Assembly: GCF_030539355.1 (NCBI RefSeq)
Contig: NZ_JAUNSF010000001.1
Span: 1 to 64,000, forward strand
Length of the DNA stretch: 64,000 nucleotides
Direction of reading: 5' to 3'
Origin: Sutterella sp.
Lineage (GTDB): Bacteria; Pseudomonadota; Gammaproteobacteria; Burkholderiales; Burkholderiaceae_F
Under the pieces are notes generated by a model. That model was not told the DNA's origin and ran no database searches. It saw only the letters and a list, made by a program, of their open reading frames with translations. Positions within the stretch are counted from its first letter, which is position 1; each line of letters opens with the position of its first letter. Positions 7,658 to 17,586 of the stretch are shown one piece after another. A program made the translations under genes and the position numbers.

Positions 7658-8896
7658 ATGCTTGACACGCCCAAGGGACTCAGAATCCACATCGGGCTCT
7701 TCGGCCGACGCAACGCCGGCAAGAGCTCGCTCGCCAACGCGCTCACCAACCAGCGCATCTCGATCGTCTCGGCCGTTCCCGGCACCACCACCGACCCGGT
7801 GGAGAAGGCCTGCGAACTCGCCCCGATCGGCCCGGTCGTCTTCATCGACACCGCCGGCGTCGATGACGTGGGCGACCTCGGCGCTGCCCGCGTCGAGCGC
7901 TCGAAGACCGTGCTCGAATGGGTGGACCTCGCCCTCATCGTCGCCTCGGCCGCCGGCCTCGAGGCGGACGACCGGGAGCTCCTCGACCGCGCGAAGGAGC
8001 TCGGCACCTCGGCCGTGCTCGTCCTCAACAAGGCCGACCTGCACGCCCCCTCGGAAGCCCTCCTCGCCGAGGCCCGCTCCTGGGGCATCCCCGTGGTCGT
8101 GACCGACGCGCAGAACCGCACGGGCATCGATGAACTGCGTCAGGCGATCATCCGCACCGTCTCGGACGAGACCGAGCCCGACCGCCCGATCGCCGGCGAC
8201 CTCGCGCACGCGGGCGACGCGGTGATCCTCGTCACCCCGATCGACACGGGCGCGCCGAAGGGCCGCCTCATCCTCCCGCAGGTGCAGGCGATCCGCGAGC
8301 TGCTTGACGCCCACGCCAAGGCCTACGTGATCCAGCAGGACCGCGTCGCCGAGGCGATCGCGGACCTGAAGACCCCGCCCGCCTTCGTGATGACGGACTC
8401 CCAGGCGATCGACGACGTCGCCCGCCAGACCCCGGAGTCGATTCCGCTCACGACCTTCTCGCTGCAGATGGCCTACGCGAAGAACGACCTCGTGGCCCTC
8501 GCCGAGGGCACCGCGGCGCTCTCGCGCCTCAAGGACGGCGACCGCGTGCTCATCTGCGAGACCTGCAGCCACCATCCGCAGAAGGATGACATCGGACGCC
8601 TGAAGATCCCGCGCTGGCTGCGCGAGAAGACCGGCAAGAACCTCCAGATCGACATCGCCGTCGGCAAGGACTTCCCCGACGACCTCACGCCCTACGCGGT
8701 CCTCATCCAGTGCGGCGGCTGCGTGGTGACGCGCCGCCACCTGCTCATGCGCCTGCGCCGCGCCAAGGCCCAGGGCGTGCCGATGACGAACTACGGTCTC
8801 GCCATCTGCTACCTGCGCGGGTACCTCGAGCGCGTGCTCTCCTGCCACCCGGACGCGCTCGCCGCGTACCGGGCCGCCATGGCAAAGGCTGAGTAA
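7658..8896 (+). CDS. hydF: [FeFe]-hydrogenase H-cluster maturation GTPase HydF
   Basis: HydF is the scaffold and carrier that delivers the 2Fe subcluster made by HydE and HydG to apo-HydA. This 413-aa protein has an N-terminal Era/TrmE-like GTPase domain: Walker A GRRNAGKSS (16-24), switch region PGTTTDPVEKA and DTAGVDD. The C-terminal cluster-binding motif is CSHH, then QCGGC about 50 residues on (typical family pattern CxHx...HCxxC, here with Gln for His). The start is ATG 7658, with GGAGA upstream; an in-frame ATG at 7580 lies inside the terminator and is rejected. Its own promoter seems to lie in that terminator. HydE and HydG are not in this window. Confidence 0.93.
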   Translation: MLDTPKGLRIHIGLFGRRNAGKSSLANALTNQRISIVSAVPGTTTDPVEKACELAPIGPVVFIDTAGVDDVGDLGAARVERSKTVLEWVDLALIVASAAGLEADDRELLDRAKELGTSAVLVLNKADLHAPSEALLAEARSWGIPVVVTDAQNRTGIDELRQAIIRTVSDETEPDRPIAGDLAHAGDAVILVTPIDTGAPKGRLILPQVQAIRELLDAHAKAYVIQQDRVAEAIADLKTPPAFVMTDSQAIDDVARQTPESIPLTTFSLQMAYAKNDLVALAEGTAALSRLKDGDRVLICETCSHHPQKDDIGRLKIPRWLREKTGKNLQIDIAVGKDFPDDLTPYAVLIQCGGCVVTRRHLLMRLRRAKAQGVPMTNYGLAICYLRGYLERVLSCHPDALAAYRAAMAKAE

Positions 8897-8918
8897 GTTC
8901 TCCCTCCCCTGAATGCGC

Positions 8919-8947
8919 CGAAGGCCCGCGAATTTCGCGGGCCTTCG
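8919..8947. terminator. Bidirectional terminator between hydF and prfC
   Basis: A 13-bp perfect stem, CGAAGGCCCGCGA / TCGCGGGCCTTCG, with a 3-base loop lies between the convergent genes. TGCTTTT follows on the + strand. Confidence 0.85.
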
Positions 8948-8975
8948 TGCTTTTCGGGAACTGACCGAAGATGGA

Positions 8976-10577
8976 TCAGAAGACCTGGTTCATCTCGCGG
9001 GTGGTGTGGAAGGTCACCTGCGGCCAGTGCTTCATCGTCGTCTCGAGGTTGTAGATCGAGGTGGCGAGGTAGACCTGGTTGCCGTTCACGTCGGTGGCGA
9101 TGCGGGCGCCCTGCTCGGCCTCGAACTCGCGCTTCGTGTTCGCGTCCGGGAAGGAGAGCCAGCGGGCCGTCGAGACGTCGGTCGACTCGTAGAGCGCGTC
9201 GACCTTGTACTCGTCGGCGAGGCGCTGCGCGACGATCTCGAACTGGAGCTGACCGACGGCGCCGAGCATGATGTTGCCGAACTCGCCCGTGAAGACCTGG
9301 ATCGCGCCCTCCTCGCCGAGTTCCTGCAGACCCTTCTGGAGCTGCTTGGCCTTGAAGGGATCCTTGCTGCGCGCGGCGCGGAAGAGCTCCGGCGCGAAGT
9401 TCGGGATGCCCGTGAAGCCGAGCTTCTCGCCCGAGGTGAGCGTGTCGCCGATGTGGAGCTGCCCGTGGTTGTAGATGCCGATGATGTCGCCCGCGACGGC
9501 GTCATCCATGATCACGCGGTCCTGCGCCATGAAGGTGAGCGCGTTGGGGATCTTCATCTCGCGGCCCTCGCGGACGTGCATCACCTTCATGCCGGGCTGG
9601 TAGCGGCCCGAGCACACGCGGAAGAACGCGATGCGGTCACGGTGGCGCGGATCCATGTTGGCCTGGATCTTGAAGACGAAGCCCGAGAAGGGCGACTCGG
9701 TGGGCTCGACCATGCGGGCGCCCGCGTCACGCGGCAGCGGGGACGGCGCCCAGTCGACGAGGGCGTTGAGAACGTCCTCGACGCCGAAGTTGTTGACGCC
9801 CGAACCGAAGAACACCGGGCTCTGGTCGCCCGCGAGGAACTTCTCGAGGCTGAAGGGCTCGGTCGCGCCCTGGACGAGCTCGATCGACTCGCGCACGTAG
9901 GGCATCTCCATGGGGAAGAGCTCGTCAAGCTCGGGGTTGTCGAGACCCTCGATCAGTTCGCGGTCCGAGGTCAGCCGGTCCTCGCCCGGCGTGAAGCGCA
10001 CGAGGTGGTTCTTCAGGAGCGAGAACACGCCGCGGAAGGTCTTGCCCATGCCGATCGGCCAGGTGATCGGGACGCACTGAAGCTTCAGCACGCTCTCGAT
10101 CTCGCCCAACAGGTCGAGCGGATCACGCACCTCACGGTCAAACTTGTTGATGAAGGTGATGATCGGGGTCTTGCGCATACGGCAGACCTCGAGGAGCTTG
10201 ATCGTCTGCGCCTCGACGCCCTTGGCGGCGTCGATCACCATCACGGCCGCGTCAACGGCCGTGAGCACGCGGTACGTGTCCTCGGAGAAGTCCTCGTGGC
10301 CCGGGGTGTCGAGCAGGTTGATGACATGGTCGCGGTAATGGAACTGCATCACCGAGCTCGTCACCGAGATGCCGCGCTGCTTCTCGACCTCCATCCAGTC
10401 GGAGGTGGCGTGGCGGGCGGCCTTGCGGCCCTTCACGGCGCCGGCCATCTGGATGGCGCCGCCGAAGAGCAGCAGCTTCTCGGTAAGGGTTGTCTTGCCC
10501 GCGTCAGGGTGGGAAATGATGGCGAAGGTGCGCCGTTGCTCAACGTCGCGCACGAGCGCCGGATTCGGACTCGTCAT
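8976..10577 (-). CDS. prfC: Peptide chain release factor 3 (GTPase)
   Basis: RF3 is a translational GTPase that recycles RF1/RF2 from the ribosome. From ATG 10577 it has 533 aa, close to E. coli RF3. G motifs: G1 SHPDAGKTT (22-30), G3 DTPGHEDF (90-97), G4 NKFD (144-147). RF3-typical segments follow, such as [16 protein letters not shown] and the C-terminal [12 protein letters not shown]. An in-frame ATG at 10775 would add 66 low-similarity residues and is rejected. The next rightward gene is the divergent uracil permease gene. The Shine-Dalgarno sequence is weak. Confidence 0.95.
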   Translation of the reverse strand: MTSPNPALVRDVEQRRTFAIISHPDAGKTTLTEKLLLFGGAIQMAGAVKGRKAARHATSDWMEVEKQRGISVTSSVMQFHYRDHVINLLDTPGHEDFSEDTYRVLTAVDAAVMVIDAAKGVEAQTIKLLEVCRMRKTPIITFINKFDREVRDPLDLLGEIESVLKLQCVPITWPIGMGKTFRGVFSLLKNHLVRFTPGEDRLTSDRELIEGLDNPELDELFPMEMPYVRESIELVQGATEPFSLEKFLAGDQSPVFFGSGVNNFGVEDVLNALVDWAPSPLPRDAGARMVEPTESPFSGFVFKIQANMDPRHRDRIAFFRVCSGRYQPGMKVMHVREGREMKIPNALTFMAQDRVIMDDAVAGDIIGIYNHGQLHIGDTLTSGEKLGFTGIPNFAPELFRAARSKDPFKAKQLQKGLQELGEEGAIQVFTGEFGNIMLGAVGQLQFEIVAQRLADEYKVDALYESTDVSTARWLSFPDANTKREFEAEQGARIATDVNGNQVYLATSIYNLETTMKHWPQVTFHTTREMNQVF

Positions 10578-10795
10578 TGTGTCTTTGTCTCGGGGAGCCT
10601 TTCCCCCTTGGCCGGGAGAAAGCGGAAACCGGTGTGAAACACGCGCGGGACCGCAGCACCCTCTCCTCGAGGGGCGGCCGGCGCGAAAAAAGAGAGATAT
10701 TTTAGCAGTGCCTTCCGGAGCTTCCGCGCGCCGCGGCACCTCCCCGGAAGGGGGTCCCGCAGGGATGTCAAACAAATGAAATATCTCGTTACGCG

Positions 10796-10811
10796 GGCCT
10801 AAAATTAGGCC
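10796..10811. promoter_or_regulatory. Palindrome GGCCTAAAATTAGGCC over the likely -10 of uraA
   Basis: A 16-bp near-perfect palindrome containing TAAAAT (10800-10805), a plausible -10 for the permease gene at 10845. No good -35 is visible. It may be an operator. Because a T-rich stretch (GTTTGTGTTTTTT, to 10824) follows, it could instead be a short attenuator hairpin if transcription starts further upstream. Confidence 0.4.
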
Positions 10812-10844
10812 GTTTGTGTTTTTTCACGAAGGACCCTCTCCGCC

Positions 10845-12188
10845 ATGAGTTACTTCCCCACCTGGAAACTGAAGACCTCCGGCATCATCGCCCCCGACGA
10901 GCGCCTGCCCGCCGGTCAGACGATCGCCCTCGGCGTGCAGCACGTCGTCGCCATGTTCGGCTCGACCATCCTCGCGCCGCTCCTCATGGGCTTCGATCCC
11001 AACCTGGCCATCCTGATGAGCGGCATCGGCACGCTCATCTTCTTCGTGCTCGTCGGCGGCCACGTCCCGAGCTACCTCGGCAGCTCGTTCGCCTTCATCG
11101 GCGTCGTGATCGCCGCCACCGGCTACGTCGCCGGCTCGGGCGCGAACGCGAACATCCCGGTGGCCTTGGGCGGCATCATCGTCTGCGGCCTCATCTACTG
11201 CCTGGTCGGCCTCATCGTGATGGCCACGGGCGTCAAGTGGATCGAGCGCCTGATGCCCCCGGTCGTCACCGGCGCCGTCGTGGCGGTGATCGGTCTCAAC
11301 CTCGCCCCGACCGCGGTCGCGAGCGTGGGCGGCACCGACTTCAACGCCTGGATCGCGCTCCTCACGGTCTGCTGCGTGGGCGGCGTCGCGGTCTACACGC
11401 GCGGCCTCATCCAGAAGCTCCTCATCCTCGTGGGCCTCGGCATCTCGTACGCGATCTACGCGGTCCTCACGAACGGCCTCGGCCTCGGCACCCCGATCGA
11501 CTTCGCGAAGATCGGTGAGGCCGCCTGGTTCGGCGTCCCGCAGTTCTCGAGCCCCGAGTTCTCGGTCTCGGCGATCACGCTGATCGCCCCGGTCGTGATC
11601 ATCCTCGTCGGTGAGAACCTCGGCCACATCAAGGCCGTCACCGCGATGACGGGCCGCAACCTCGACCCGTACATGGGCCGCGCGTTCCTCGGCGACGGCA
11701 TCGCGACCATGGTCTCGGCCTCCTTCGGCGGCACGGGCGTGACGACCTACGGCGAGAACATCGGCGTGATGGCGGCCACCCGCGTCTACTCCACGCTCCT
11801 CTTCCCGATCGCCGCGATCTTCGCGATCATCCTCGGCTTCTCGCCCAAGTTCGGCGCCGTCATCCAGACGATTCCGCAGCCGATCCTCGGCGGCACCTCG
11901 ATCGTCGTCTTCGGTCTGATCGCCGTCGCGGGCGCCCGCGTCTGGGTCGTCAACCATGTGGACTTCGGCGACAACCGCAACCTGATCGTCGCCGCGGTCA
12001 CGCTGATTCTCGGCGCCGGCGACTTCACGATTCACATCGGCAACTTCACGCTGGGCGGCATCGGCACGGCGACCTTCGGCGCGATCATCCTGAATGCCCT
12101 GATGGCCTTCGGCGAGCGCATGTCGGCGGGCAACCCCAATGCCCAGCCCCATGAGGCCGACCTCACGGAGAAGAAGGACGAGGAGTAA
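10845..12188 (+). CDS. uraA: Uracil/xanthine permease, NCS2 family (UraA-like)
   Basis: A 447-aa, highly hydrophobic inner-membrane symporter of the nucleobase-ascorbate (NCS2) family, fourteen-helix type. Family hallmarks are GVQHVVAMFGSTILAP near residue 29, VGENLGHI in helix 8 and the helix-10 segment GGTGVTTYGENIG, which carries substrate-binding residues. Function is H+-coupled uracil uptake for pyrimidine salvage. AAGGA lies upstream of ATG 10845. The gene has its own promoter region and a strong terminator, so it is probably monocistronic. Xanthine or other nucleobase specificity cannot be excluded by eye. Confidence 0.88.
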   Translation: MSYFPTWKLKTSGIIAPDERLPAGQTIALGVQHVVAMFGSTILAPLLMGFDPNLAILMSGIGTLIFFVLVGGHVPSYLGSSFAFIGVVIAATGYVAGSGANANIPVALGGIIVCGLIYCLVGLIVMATGVKWIERLMPPVVTGAVVAVIGLNLAPTAVASVGGTDFNAWIALLTVCCVGGVAVYTRGLIQKLLILVGLGISYAIYAVLTNGLGLGTPIDFAKIGEAAWFGVPQFSSPEFSVSAITLIAPVVIILVGENLGHIKAVTAMTGRNLDPYMGRAFLGDGIATMVSASFGGTGVTTYGENIGVMAATRVYSTLLFPIAAIFAIILGFSPKFGAVIQTIPQPILGGTSIVVFGLIAVAGARVWVVNHVDFGDNRNLIVAAVTLILGAGDFTIHIGNFTLGGIGTATFGAIILNALMAFGERMSAGNPNAQPHEADLTEKKDEE

Positions 12189-12227
12189 GGCCTCACCCGC
12201 CTGAAACCGCCTCTCCCGCAGGCAAAG

Positions 12228-12265
12228 AACCCCGGCTTGAACTTCATCAGGCCGGGGTTGTTTTT
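12228..12265 (+). terminator. Terminator after uraA
   Basis: AACCCCGGC (12228-12236) pairs with GCCGGGGTT (12251-12259), followed by GTTTTT. It lies between convergent uraA and tex and may serve both. Confidence 0.88.
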
Positions 12266-12287
12266 GGTCTCAGGAAGAGACTGCCGA

Positions 12288-14603
12288 TCAGCGCTTCAGC
12301 TTCGCGAAGGCCGCGCCGAGCGCGGTCTGCTGCGGCGCCCTTCCGCCGCGGTCGCCGCGCTCGCGCCCCTGGCGGTCCTGGCCGCGCTGGCGGCCCTGCC
12401 CTGCCCCGGGACCGGCCTGGCCGTCCGAGCGCATGGAGAGCGCGATGCGCTGGCGCGCCGTGTCGACCTCCACGACGGTGACCTTCACGACCTGGCCCAC
12501 GCGGACTTCCTCGCGCGGATCACGCACGAAGTGGTCGGCGAGCGCCGAGACGTGCACGAGGCCGTTCACATGGACGCCCACGTCAACGAACGCGCCGAAG
12601 GCGGCGACGTTGGCGACGACGCCCTCGAGCTTCATGCCGGGGCGCAGATCCTCGATCGACTGGATCTCGTCCTTGAACTCCGCCGTCTTGAACTCTGCGC
12701 GCGGATCGCGCTCGGGCTTCTCAAGCTCGCGGATGATGTCGAGCACCGTCGGGGCGCCGAACTTCTCGTCGGCGTAGTCCTGCGGGCGCAGGCGCCCGAG
12801 AAGCTGGGCGTTGCCCATCAGGTCCTTCACGCTCGCGAGGCCGAGCTTCGCGACGATGCGCTTCACGACGCCGTAGGACTCGGGGTGCACGCCCGTGCCG
12901 TCCAACGGATTGGCGCCGCGGTGGATGCGCAGGAAGCCGGCCGCCTGCAGGAAACGGGCGTCACCGAGGTAGGGAACGTCCTTCAGGGCCTCGCGGTCGC
13001 GGAAGGCGCCGTGGGACTCGCGGTAGTTGACGATCTCCTGCGCGACGCGGCGCGTGAGACCGGCGACATGCGCGAGAAGCTGCGGGCTCGCCGTGTTCAC
13101 GTCGACGCCGACGAAGTTCACGCAGTCCTCGACCACCGCCGAGAGGCGGCGCTCGAGCTTCTGGTGGTCGACGTCATGCTGGTACTGGCCCACGCCGATC
13201 GCCTTGGGGTCGATCTTCACGAGCTCGGCGAGCGGATCCTGCAGACGGCGGGCGATCGAGACCGCGCCGCGGTAGCTCACGTCAAGTCCGGGGAGCTCCT
13301 CGCTCGCGAGCTCGGAGGCGGAGTAGACCGAGGCGCCGGCCTCGCTCACGATCACGCGGATCGCCTTCGCCTCCGGGTGCTCGCGGAACACCTCGCCCAC
13401 GACGGCGGAGGTCTCGCGGCTCGCGGTGCCGTTGCCGATCGCGACGAACGCGGCCTTGTGCGCGGTGATGAGGCGCGCGAGCTTCAGCTTCGCGCCCTCG
13501 CGCGCCGCCTCGCCCGTGTGCATCATCAGCACGTCATGCGCGAGCACGCGGCCCGTGTCATCGATGACGGCGGCCTTCACGCCCGTGCGGAAGCCCGGGT
13601 CAAGGCCCACCACGGCGTGGTGACCGACCGGGGCGGCGAGCAGCAGATCGCGCAGGTTCTCGCCGAAGACGCCGATCGCGGTCTCCTCGGCGCGCTCGCG
13701 CATCTCCTCGAGGAGGTCCGTCTCGATCGAGATGCGCGACTTCACGCGCCAGGTCCAGCGGCAGACCGAGAGGAGCCATTCGTCGGCGGCGCGCCCCGTG
13801 CGGGCGACCTGCACGAGGTCGGCGAGGCGCGCCTCCGCGGGATGCGGCGTCATCTGCTCCTCCTCGGGCGGGAGCTCGACGGCGACGTTGAGGAACCCTT
13901 CGCGGCGGCCGCGGAGGATGGCGAGCGCACGGTGCGAGGGGACCTTCGAGAGCGGCTCGCTGAACTCGAAGTAGTCGCGGAACTTCTCGGCCTCGGCGCG
14001 CTTCTCCTCCACGACGCGGCTCACGAGCTCGCCGCGGTTCGCCATGAAGGCGCGCAGCGTCTCGCGGATCTTCACGTCGAGGCTGAAGCGCTCGGCGAGG
14101 ATGTCGCGGGCACCGTTCAGCACCGCGGCGGCGTCGGCGAAGCCCTTTTCCGCATCGACGAAGGCCTGCGCGGCCTCCGTCGGGTCGACCGTGCGGTCGG
14201 CGAGGATGCGGTCGGCGAGGGGCTCGAGGCCCGCCTCGCGGGCGATCGCCGCGCGCGTGCGGCGCTTGCTCTTGTAGGGCGCGTAGAGGTCCTCGAGGGC
14301 CTGCTTGGTGTCGGCCTCCATGATCTGCGCACGCAGTTCGTCGGTGAGTTTGCCCGCGGCCTCGATGGCGGCGAGCACGGTCTCACGGCGGTCATCGAGC
14401 TCGCGAAGGTACACAAGCCGCTCCTCGAGCGTTCGCAGCTGCGCGTCGGTGAGGCCGCCCGTGGCCTCCTTGCGGTAGCGGGCGATGAAGGGCACCGTGG
14501 CGCCGTCGTCAAGGAGCGCGGCCGCGGCCTCGACCTGGGCGGGACGGGCGGTGATCTCCTGAGCGATTCGCGCGCTGATGCGCGCCGGGAGCATGCTGGT
14601 CAT
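12288..14603 (-). CDS. tex: RNA-binding transcription accessory protein Tex
   Basis: A 771-aa Tex/Spt6-like nucleic-acid-binding protein, a usual length. Order: N-terminal helical/HTH part with VPFIARYRKEATGGL (37-51), a YqgF/RNase H-like domain around VVGLDPGFRTGVKAAV (about 330-345), helix-hairpin-helix repeats with VDVNTASPQLLAHVAGL, and a C-terminal S1 domain (about 655-725). A 46-residue Gly/Arg/Gln-rich basic tail follows. Two in-frame ATGs three codons apart (14603, 14594) are possible starts; the upstream one is kept. The gene is alone on its strand between convergent uraA and the DUF1857-like gene. Confidence 0.95.
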   Translation of the reverse strand: MTSMLPARISARIAQEITARPAQVEAAAALLDDGATVPFIARYRKEATGGLTDAQLRTLEERLVYLRELDDRRETVLAAIEAAGKLTDELRAQIMEADTKQALEDLYAPYKSKRRTRAAIAREAGLEPLADRILADRTVDPTEAAQAFVDAEKGFADAAAVLNGARDILAERFSLDVKIRETLRAFMANRGELVSRVVEEKRAEAEKFRDYFEFSEPLSKVPSHRALAILRGRREGFLNVAVELPPEEEQMTPHPAEARLADLVQVARTGRAADEWLLSVCRWTWRVKSRISIETDLLEEMRERAEETAIGVFGENLRDLLLAAPVGHHAVVGLDPGFRTGVKAAVIDDTGRVLAHDVLMMHTGEAAREGAKLKLARLITAHKAAFVAIGNGTASRETSAVVGEVFREHPEAKAIRVIVSEAGASVYSASELASEELPGLDVSYRGAVSIARRLQDPLAELVKIDPKAIGVGQYQHDVDHQKLERRLSAVVEDCVNFVGVDVNTASPQLLAHVAGLTRRVAQEIVNYRESHGAFRDREALKDVPYLGDARFLQAAGFLRIHRGANPLDGTGVHPESYGVVKRIVAKLGLASVKDLMGNAQLLGRLRPQDYADEKFGAPTVLDIIRELEKPERDPRAEFKTAEFKDEIQSIEDLRPGMKLEGVVANVAAFGAFVDVGVHVNGLVHVSALADHFVRDPREEVRVGQVVKVTVVEVDTARQRIALSMRSDGQAGPGAGQGRQRGQDRQGRERGDRGGRAPQQTALGAAFAKLKR

Positions 14604-14756
14604 GGACTGAAATTCTTATCCTGAGGGAATCTTCAAAACACCTCTCCCCCCGCGGCTCCGGCGTGAACAGCGGGGACTGCGGCTTGGGGGAGAGACAAAG
14701 ACGCCCGCCTGACCTGCAGACGGGCGCCCTGAATGATACGCGGGTCCCGGGGGATC

Positions 14757-15257
14757 TCAGGCGTGCGCGGCTGTAACGAAAGCCTTCGTGAGATCGTCGA
14801 GGATCTTCGAGACCACGTCCCGGTCCTTGAGCTCGTAGGCGAGGCGCCTCAGTTCGAGGAACCGCTTCTCCTCGACCGACTCCGCCTTCACCTCGCGGTC
14901 CTCGTGGTAGGTGAAGCGCACGAAGAAGACCTCGGGCTCGGGCTCCTCGATCGAGATCACGAAATCCGACCCCGGGCGGGCGCCCTCGGCCTCCGCGCGG
15001 GCGCGGCAGCTGCCGTCCGCACGGATCTCGACGAGCTCGCGGAAGGTGAGCGAGCCGAAGCTGATCTCGCGCTCGAAGCGCTCGCCGCCCTCGGGGGCGC
15101 CCGGAAGCGCGGCGACGATGCGCGAACCCGTGGCGTCCTGGATGTACTTGTCGGGGTGCCGCGCGAAGTCGGCGATGCCGGCGGCGAGCTCCGCGCGCGA
15201 GAGCCTGAAGGGAAGCTCCGGCAGGGAGGCGCGGACGATGTGTTCGTGGAATTTCAT
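14757..15257 (-). CDS. SRPBCC-fold protein, DUF1857/AtaL-like
   Basis: A 166-aa cytoplasmic protein. The N-terminal MKFHEHIVRASLPELPFRLSR, the central FEREISFGSLTFRELVEI and the SIEEPEPEVFFVRFTYHED segment match the general pattern of DUF1857 proteins, a START/Bet v 1-like SRPBCC family without assigned biochemical role. AGGAC lies 9 bases before the ATG. It starts 25 bases after aapM on the same strand and may be the last gene of the aap transcript. Whether it is linked to amino-acid uptake is unknown. Confidence 0.7.
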   Translation of the reverse strand: MKFHEHIVRASLPELPFRLSRAELAAGIADFARHPDKYIQDATGSRIVAALPGAPEGGERFEREISFGSLTFRELVEIRADGSCRARAEAEGARPGSDFVISIEEPEPEVFFVRFTYHEDREVKAESVEEKRFLELRRLAYELKDRDVVSKILDDLTKAFVTAAHA

Positions 15258-15282
15258 GGAATCGGGTCCTGAAGAAAGTGCG

Positions 15283-16380
15283 TCAGATCTGGATCGTGCG
15301 GCGTTCCTTCGAGCCGATCAGCCGGCGCTCGAGCCACTGGCTGTAGCGCGAGATGATGAAGCTCGAGACGAAGTAGACGAGCGCGATGAAGGCGTAGCCC
15401 TCGATGAAGTAGGGGCGCCAGTGCGCGTCGCCGAGCGCGAGCCTGAGGCTGCCGGTCAGGTCGAACATGGAGACCACCGTCACGAGCGAGGTGTCCATGA
15501 AGCACGAGAGCAGGCTGTTGACGAAGGCCGGGATGATCGCGACGAGCGCCTGCGGCAGGATCACCGACGTGTAGCACTGCCGCTCGGTGAGGCCGAGCGA
15601 GCGGGCGGCGGCGAACTGCCCTTCGGAGATCGTCTGCAGACCGCCTCGGACGGTCTCGGCCATGTACGCGGCCTGGAAGAGCGTGATGCCGATCGCGACG
15701 CGCCAGAAGGCGTCGATCTGCATCCACGAGGGCATCAGGAGCGGGAAGACGAAGGTGGCGACGAAAAGCACCGTGATGAGCGGCACGCCGCGCACGAGCT
15801 CGATGTAGCCCGTCGAGACGGCGGAGACGATCGGCAGCTTGCTGCGGCGGCCGATGGCGAGCGCGATGCCGATGGGCGAGGAGGCCGCCATGCCGAAGAG
15901 CGTGAGGATCACCGTGAGGGGCAGGCCGCCCCACATGTCGGTGCTGATCTCCTCAAGCCCGAAGACGCCGCCGATCATCAGCACGAGGAAGGCGACGAAG
16001 GCCGCGACCCAGCCCCAGAGGAGCGCGAGCGCGCCCTGGCGCGTCCAGAGCGCGGGGACGGCGGAGATGACGAGCATGAGCACGATGATCCCGGTGGCGA
16101 GCGCCGGGCGCCACTGCAGCTCATAGGGGAAGCGCCCGAAGATGATGAGGCGCCACTTCTCGGCGACGAATCCCCAGCAGGCGCCCGTGGCCGCCCTGCA
16201 CGCGCCGAGATCGGCGCGCCAGACGGCGTCGAGCACGGCCCATTTGAGGAGCCAGCCAAGAATGAAGAGGATGGCGGCGCCGAGCACCACGGAGATCACG
16301 CCCGCGGCGGGCGAGTAGAAGCAGTTCTCGCGGATGCGGTCGATGATTCCGGGACGGCGGCGGCTGTTCTGTGTGGTCAT
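15283..16380 (-). CDS. aapM: Amino-acid ABC transporter permease (AapM-type)
   Basis: A 365-aa inner-membrane permease of the HisM/GlnP family, with the long N-terminal part typical of AapM/BztC. The conserved EAA loop reads ETVRGGLQTISEGQFAAARSLGL near residue 245. The ATG at 16380 has AAGGAG six bases upstream, better spaced than the GTG one codon earlier. It pairs with AapQ, encoded just upstream, to form the membrane channel of a general polar amino-acid importer. The ATPase gene (aapP), usually next in this cluster, is not present; a DUF1857-like gene follows instead. Confidence 0.88.
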   Translation of the reverse strand: MTTQNSRRRPGIIDRIRENCFYSPAAGVISVVLGAAILFILGWLLKWAVLDAVWRADLGACRAATGACWGFVAEKWRLIIFGRFPYELQWRPALATGIIVLMLVISAVPALWTRQGALALLWGWVAAFVAFLVLMIGGVFGLEEISTDMWGGLPLTVILTLFGMAASSPIGIALAIGRRSKLPIVSAVSTGYIELVRGVPLITVLFVATFVFPLLMPSWMQIDAFWRVAIGITLFQAAYMAETVRGGLQTISEGQFAAARSLGLTERQCYTSVILPQALVAIIPAFVNSLLSCFMDTSLVTVVSMFDLTGSLRLALGDAHWRPYFIEGYAFIALVYFVSSFIISRYSQWLERRLIGSKERRTIQI

Positions 16381-16390
16381 CACCGTCTCC

Positions 16391-17566
16391 TTACTGCGGC
16401 GCGCGCATGATGCGGGCGTTGAAGCGGTTCATCACGACCGAGATCAGAAGGTTCACCGTGAGGTAGACGCCCATGATGATGCAGATCACCTCGAGCGCCT
16501 GACCGGTGACGTTCATCACGGTCGTGCCGACGTTCACGAGGTCGGAGTAGCCGACGAGCACGGCGAGCGAGGAATTCTTCGTGAGCGTCATGTACTGGCT
16601 CGCGAGCGGCGGAACGATGAGGCGCATCGCCTGCGGGAAGATGATGTAGCTCACGGTCTCGCGGCTGCGGAACCCGAGCGCCATCGCGGCGTCCCACTGT
16701 CCGGGGCGCACGGACTGCACGCCCGCGCGGACGATCTCGGCGATCATCGCCGAGGTGTAGAGCGTGAGACCGAGCCAGAGAGTGAGAAACTCGGGCGTGA
16801 GCTGCGTGCCGCCCCGCATCGAGAAGCGCGTCGCCACCGGATGGTTCCAGCCGCCGATCACGCCCGCGGCGACCCAGCAGGCGATGAAGACGACGACGAA
16901 GGCGACGATGCCGCAGCCCGACGAGACGAGGCCGGTCTGCGTGCGGCGCGCGATCAATGCAGTGACGACGCCCGCGGCGAAACCCGCGCCCGCGGCGGCG
17001 AGCGCTGCCCAGCTCCAGACGGGCGAGGTGTAGAGGAAGCCGGTCTTTGAGAGATAGACCCAGTCGCCGATGTGCCAGGCCTGGCGAACGCCCGGCAGAA
17101 GCTCCGTCACGACGAGGTAGAGCGCGAGAAGGAGCACGAGGAGCGGGATGTTGCGGTACGCCTCGACATGCGCGGCGCCCAGGAGCCGCACGACGCCGTT
17201 CCTCGAGAGGCGCATCAGACCCACGACGATGCCGAGCACGGTCGAGGTGAGGATCGTGAGCGCGGAGACGCGCAGCGTGTTCAAGAGGCCCGTGAAGAAG
17301 GCCTTCCAGAGCGGATCGTTGCTCGAGTATTCGACGAGCCGGTCGGAGATCTCGAAGCCCGCGCGATTCATCAGGAAGTGGAAGCCGCTCTTGATGTTCT
17401 TCGCGGCGAGATTCGCCTCGACATTTGTCGCGAGCACCGCGACAAAGGCGACGAGCAGAAGGATCAGGACCGCCTGGATCGTGTACTCACGTCTGCGGCG
17501 GGCTTTCTCACGTGCGATCCAGGCCTCATCGCCGGGAACGATGCCGAAGGTATCTCGGAAAAGCAT
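16391..17566 (-). CDS. aapQ: Amino-acid ABC transporter permease (AapQ-type)
   Basis: A 391-aa inner-membrane permease with cytoplasmic N-terminus, many hydrophobic helices and the EAA loop EIVRAGVQSVRPGQWDAAMALGF near residue 290. It is the partner of AapM, encoded 10 bases downstream. It is separated from the binding-protein gene aapJ by a GC-rich stem-loop that probably sets unequal expression of binding protein and permeases. No clear Shine-Dalgarno sequence precedes the ATG. Confidence 0.88.
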   Translation of the reverse strand: MLFRDTFGIVPGDEAWIAREKARRRREYTIQAVLILLLVAFVAVLATNVEANLAAKNIKSGFHFLMNRAGFEISDRLVEYSSNDPLWKAFFTGLLNTLRVSALTILTSTVLGIVVGLMRLSRNGVVRLLGAAHVEAYRNIPLLVLLLALYLVVTELLPGVRQAWHIGDWVYLSKTGFLYTSPVWSWAALAAAGAGFAAGVVTALIARRTQTGLVSSGCGIVAFVVVFIACWVAAGVIGGWNHPVATRFSMRGGTQLTPEFLTLWLGLTLYTSAMIAEIVRAGVQSVRPGQWDAAMALGFRSRETVSYIIFPQAMRLIVPPLASQYMTLTKNSSLAVLVGYSDLVNVGTTVMNVTGQALEVICIIMGVYLTVNLLISVVMNRFNARIMRAPQ

Positions 17567-17586
17567 TTGGGGAAGTTTTGAACAGG

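Noticed and set aside
12237..14624. 795-aa open frame on the + strand opposite tex
   Set aside because: It is a shadow of tex. The translation is Ala/Arg/His/Glu/Val-rich, shows no domain and no start signal.
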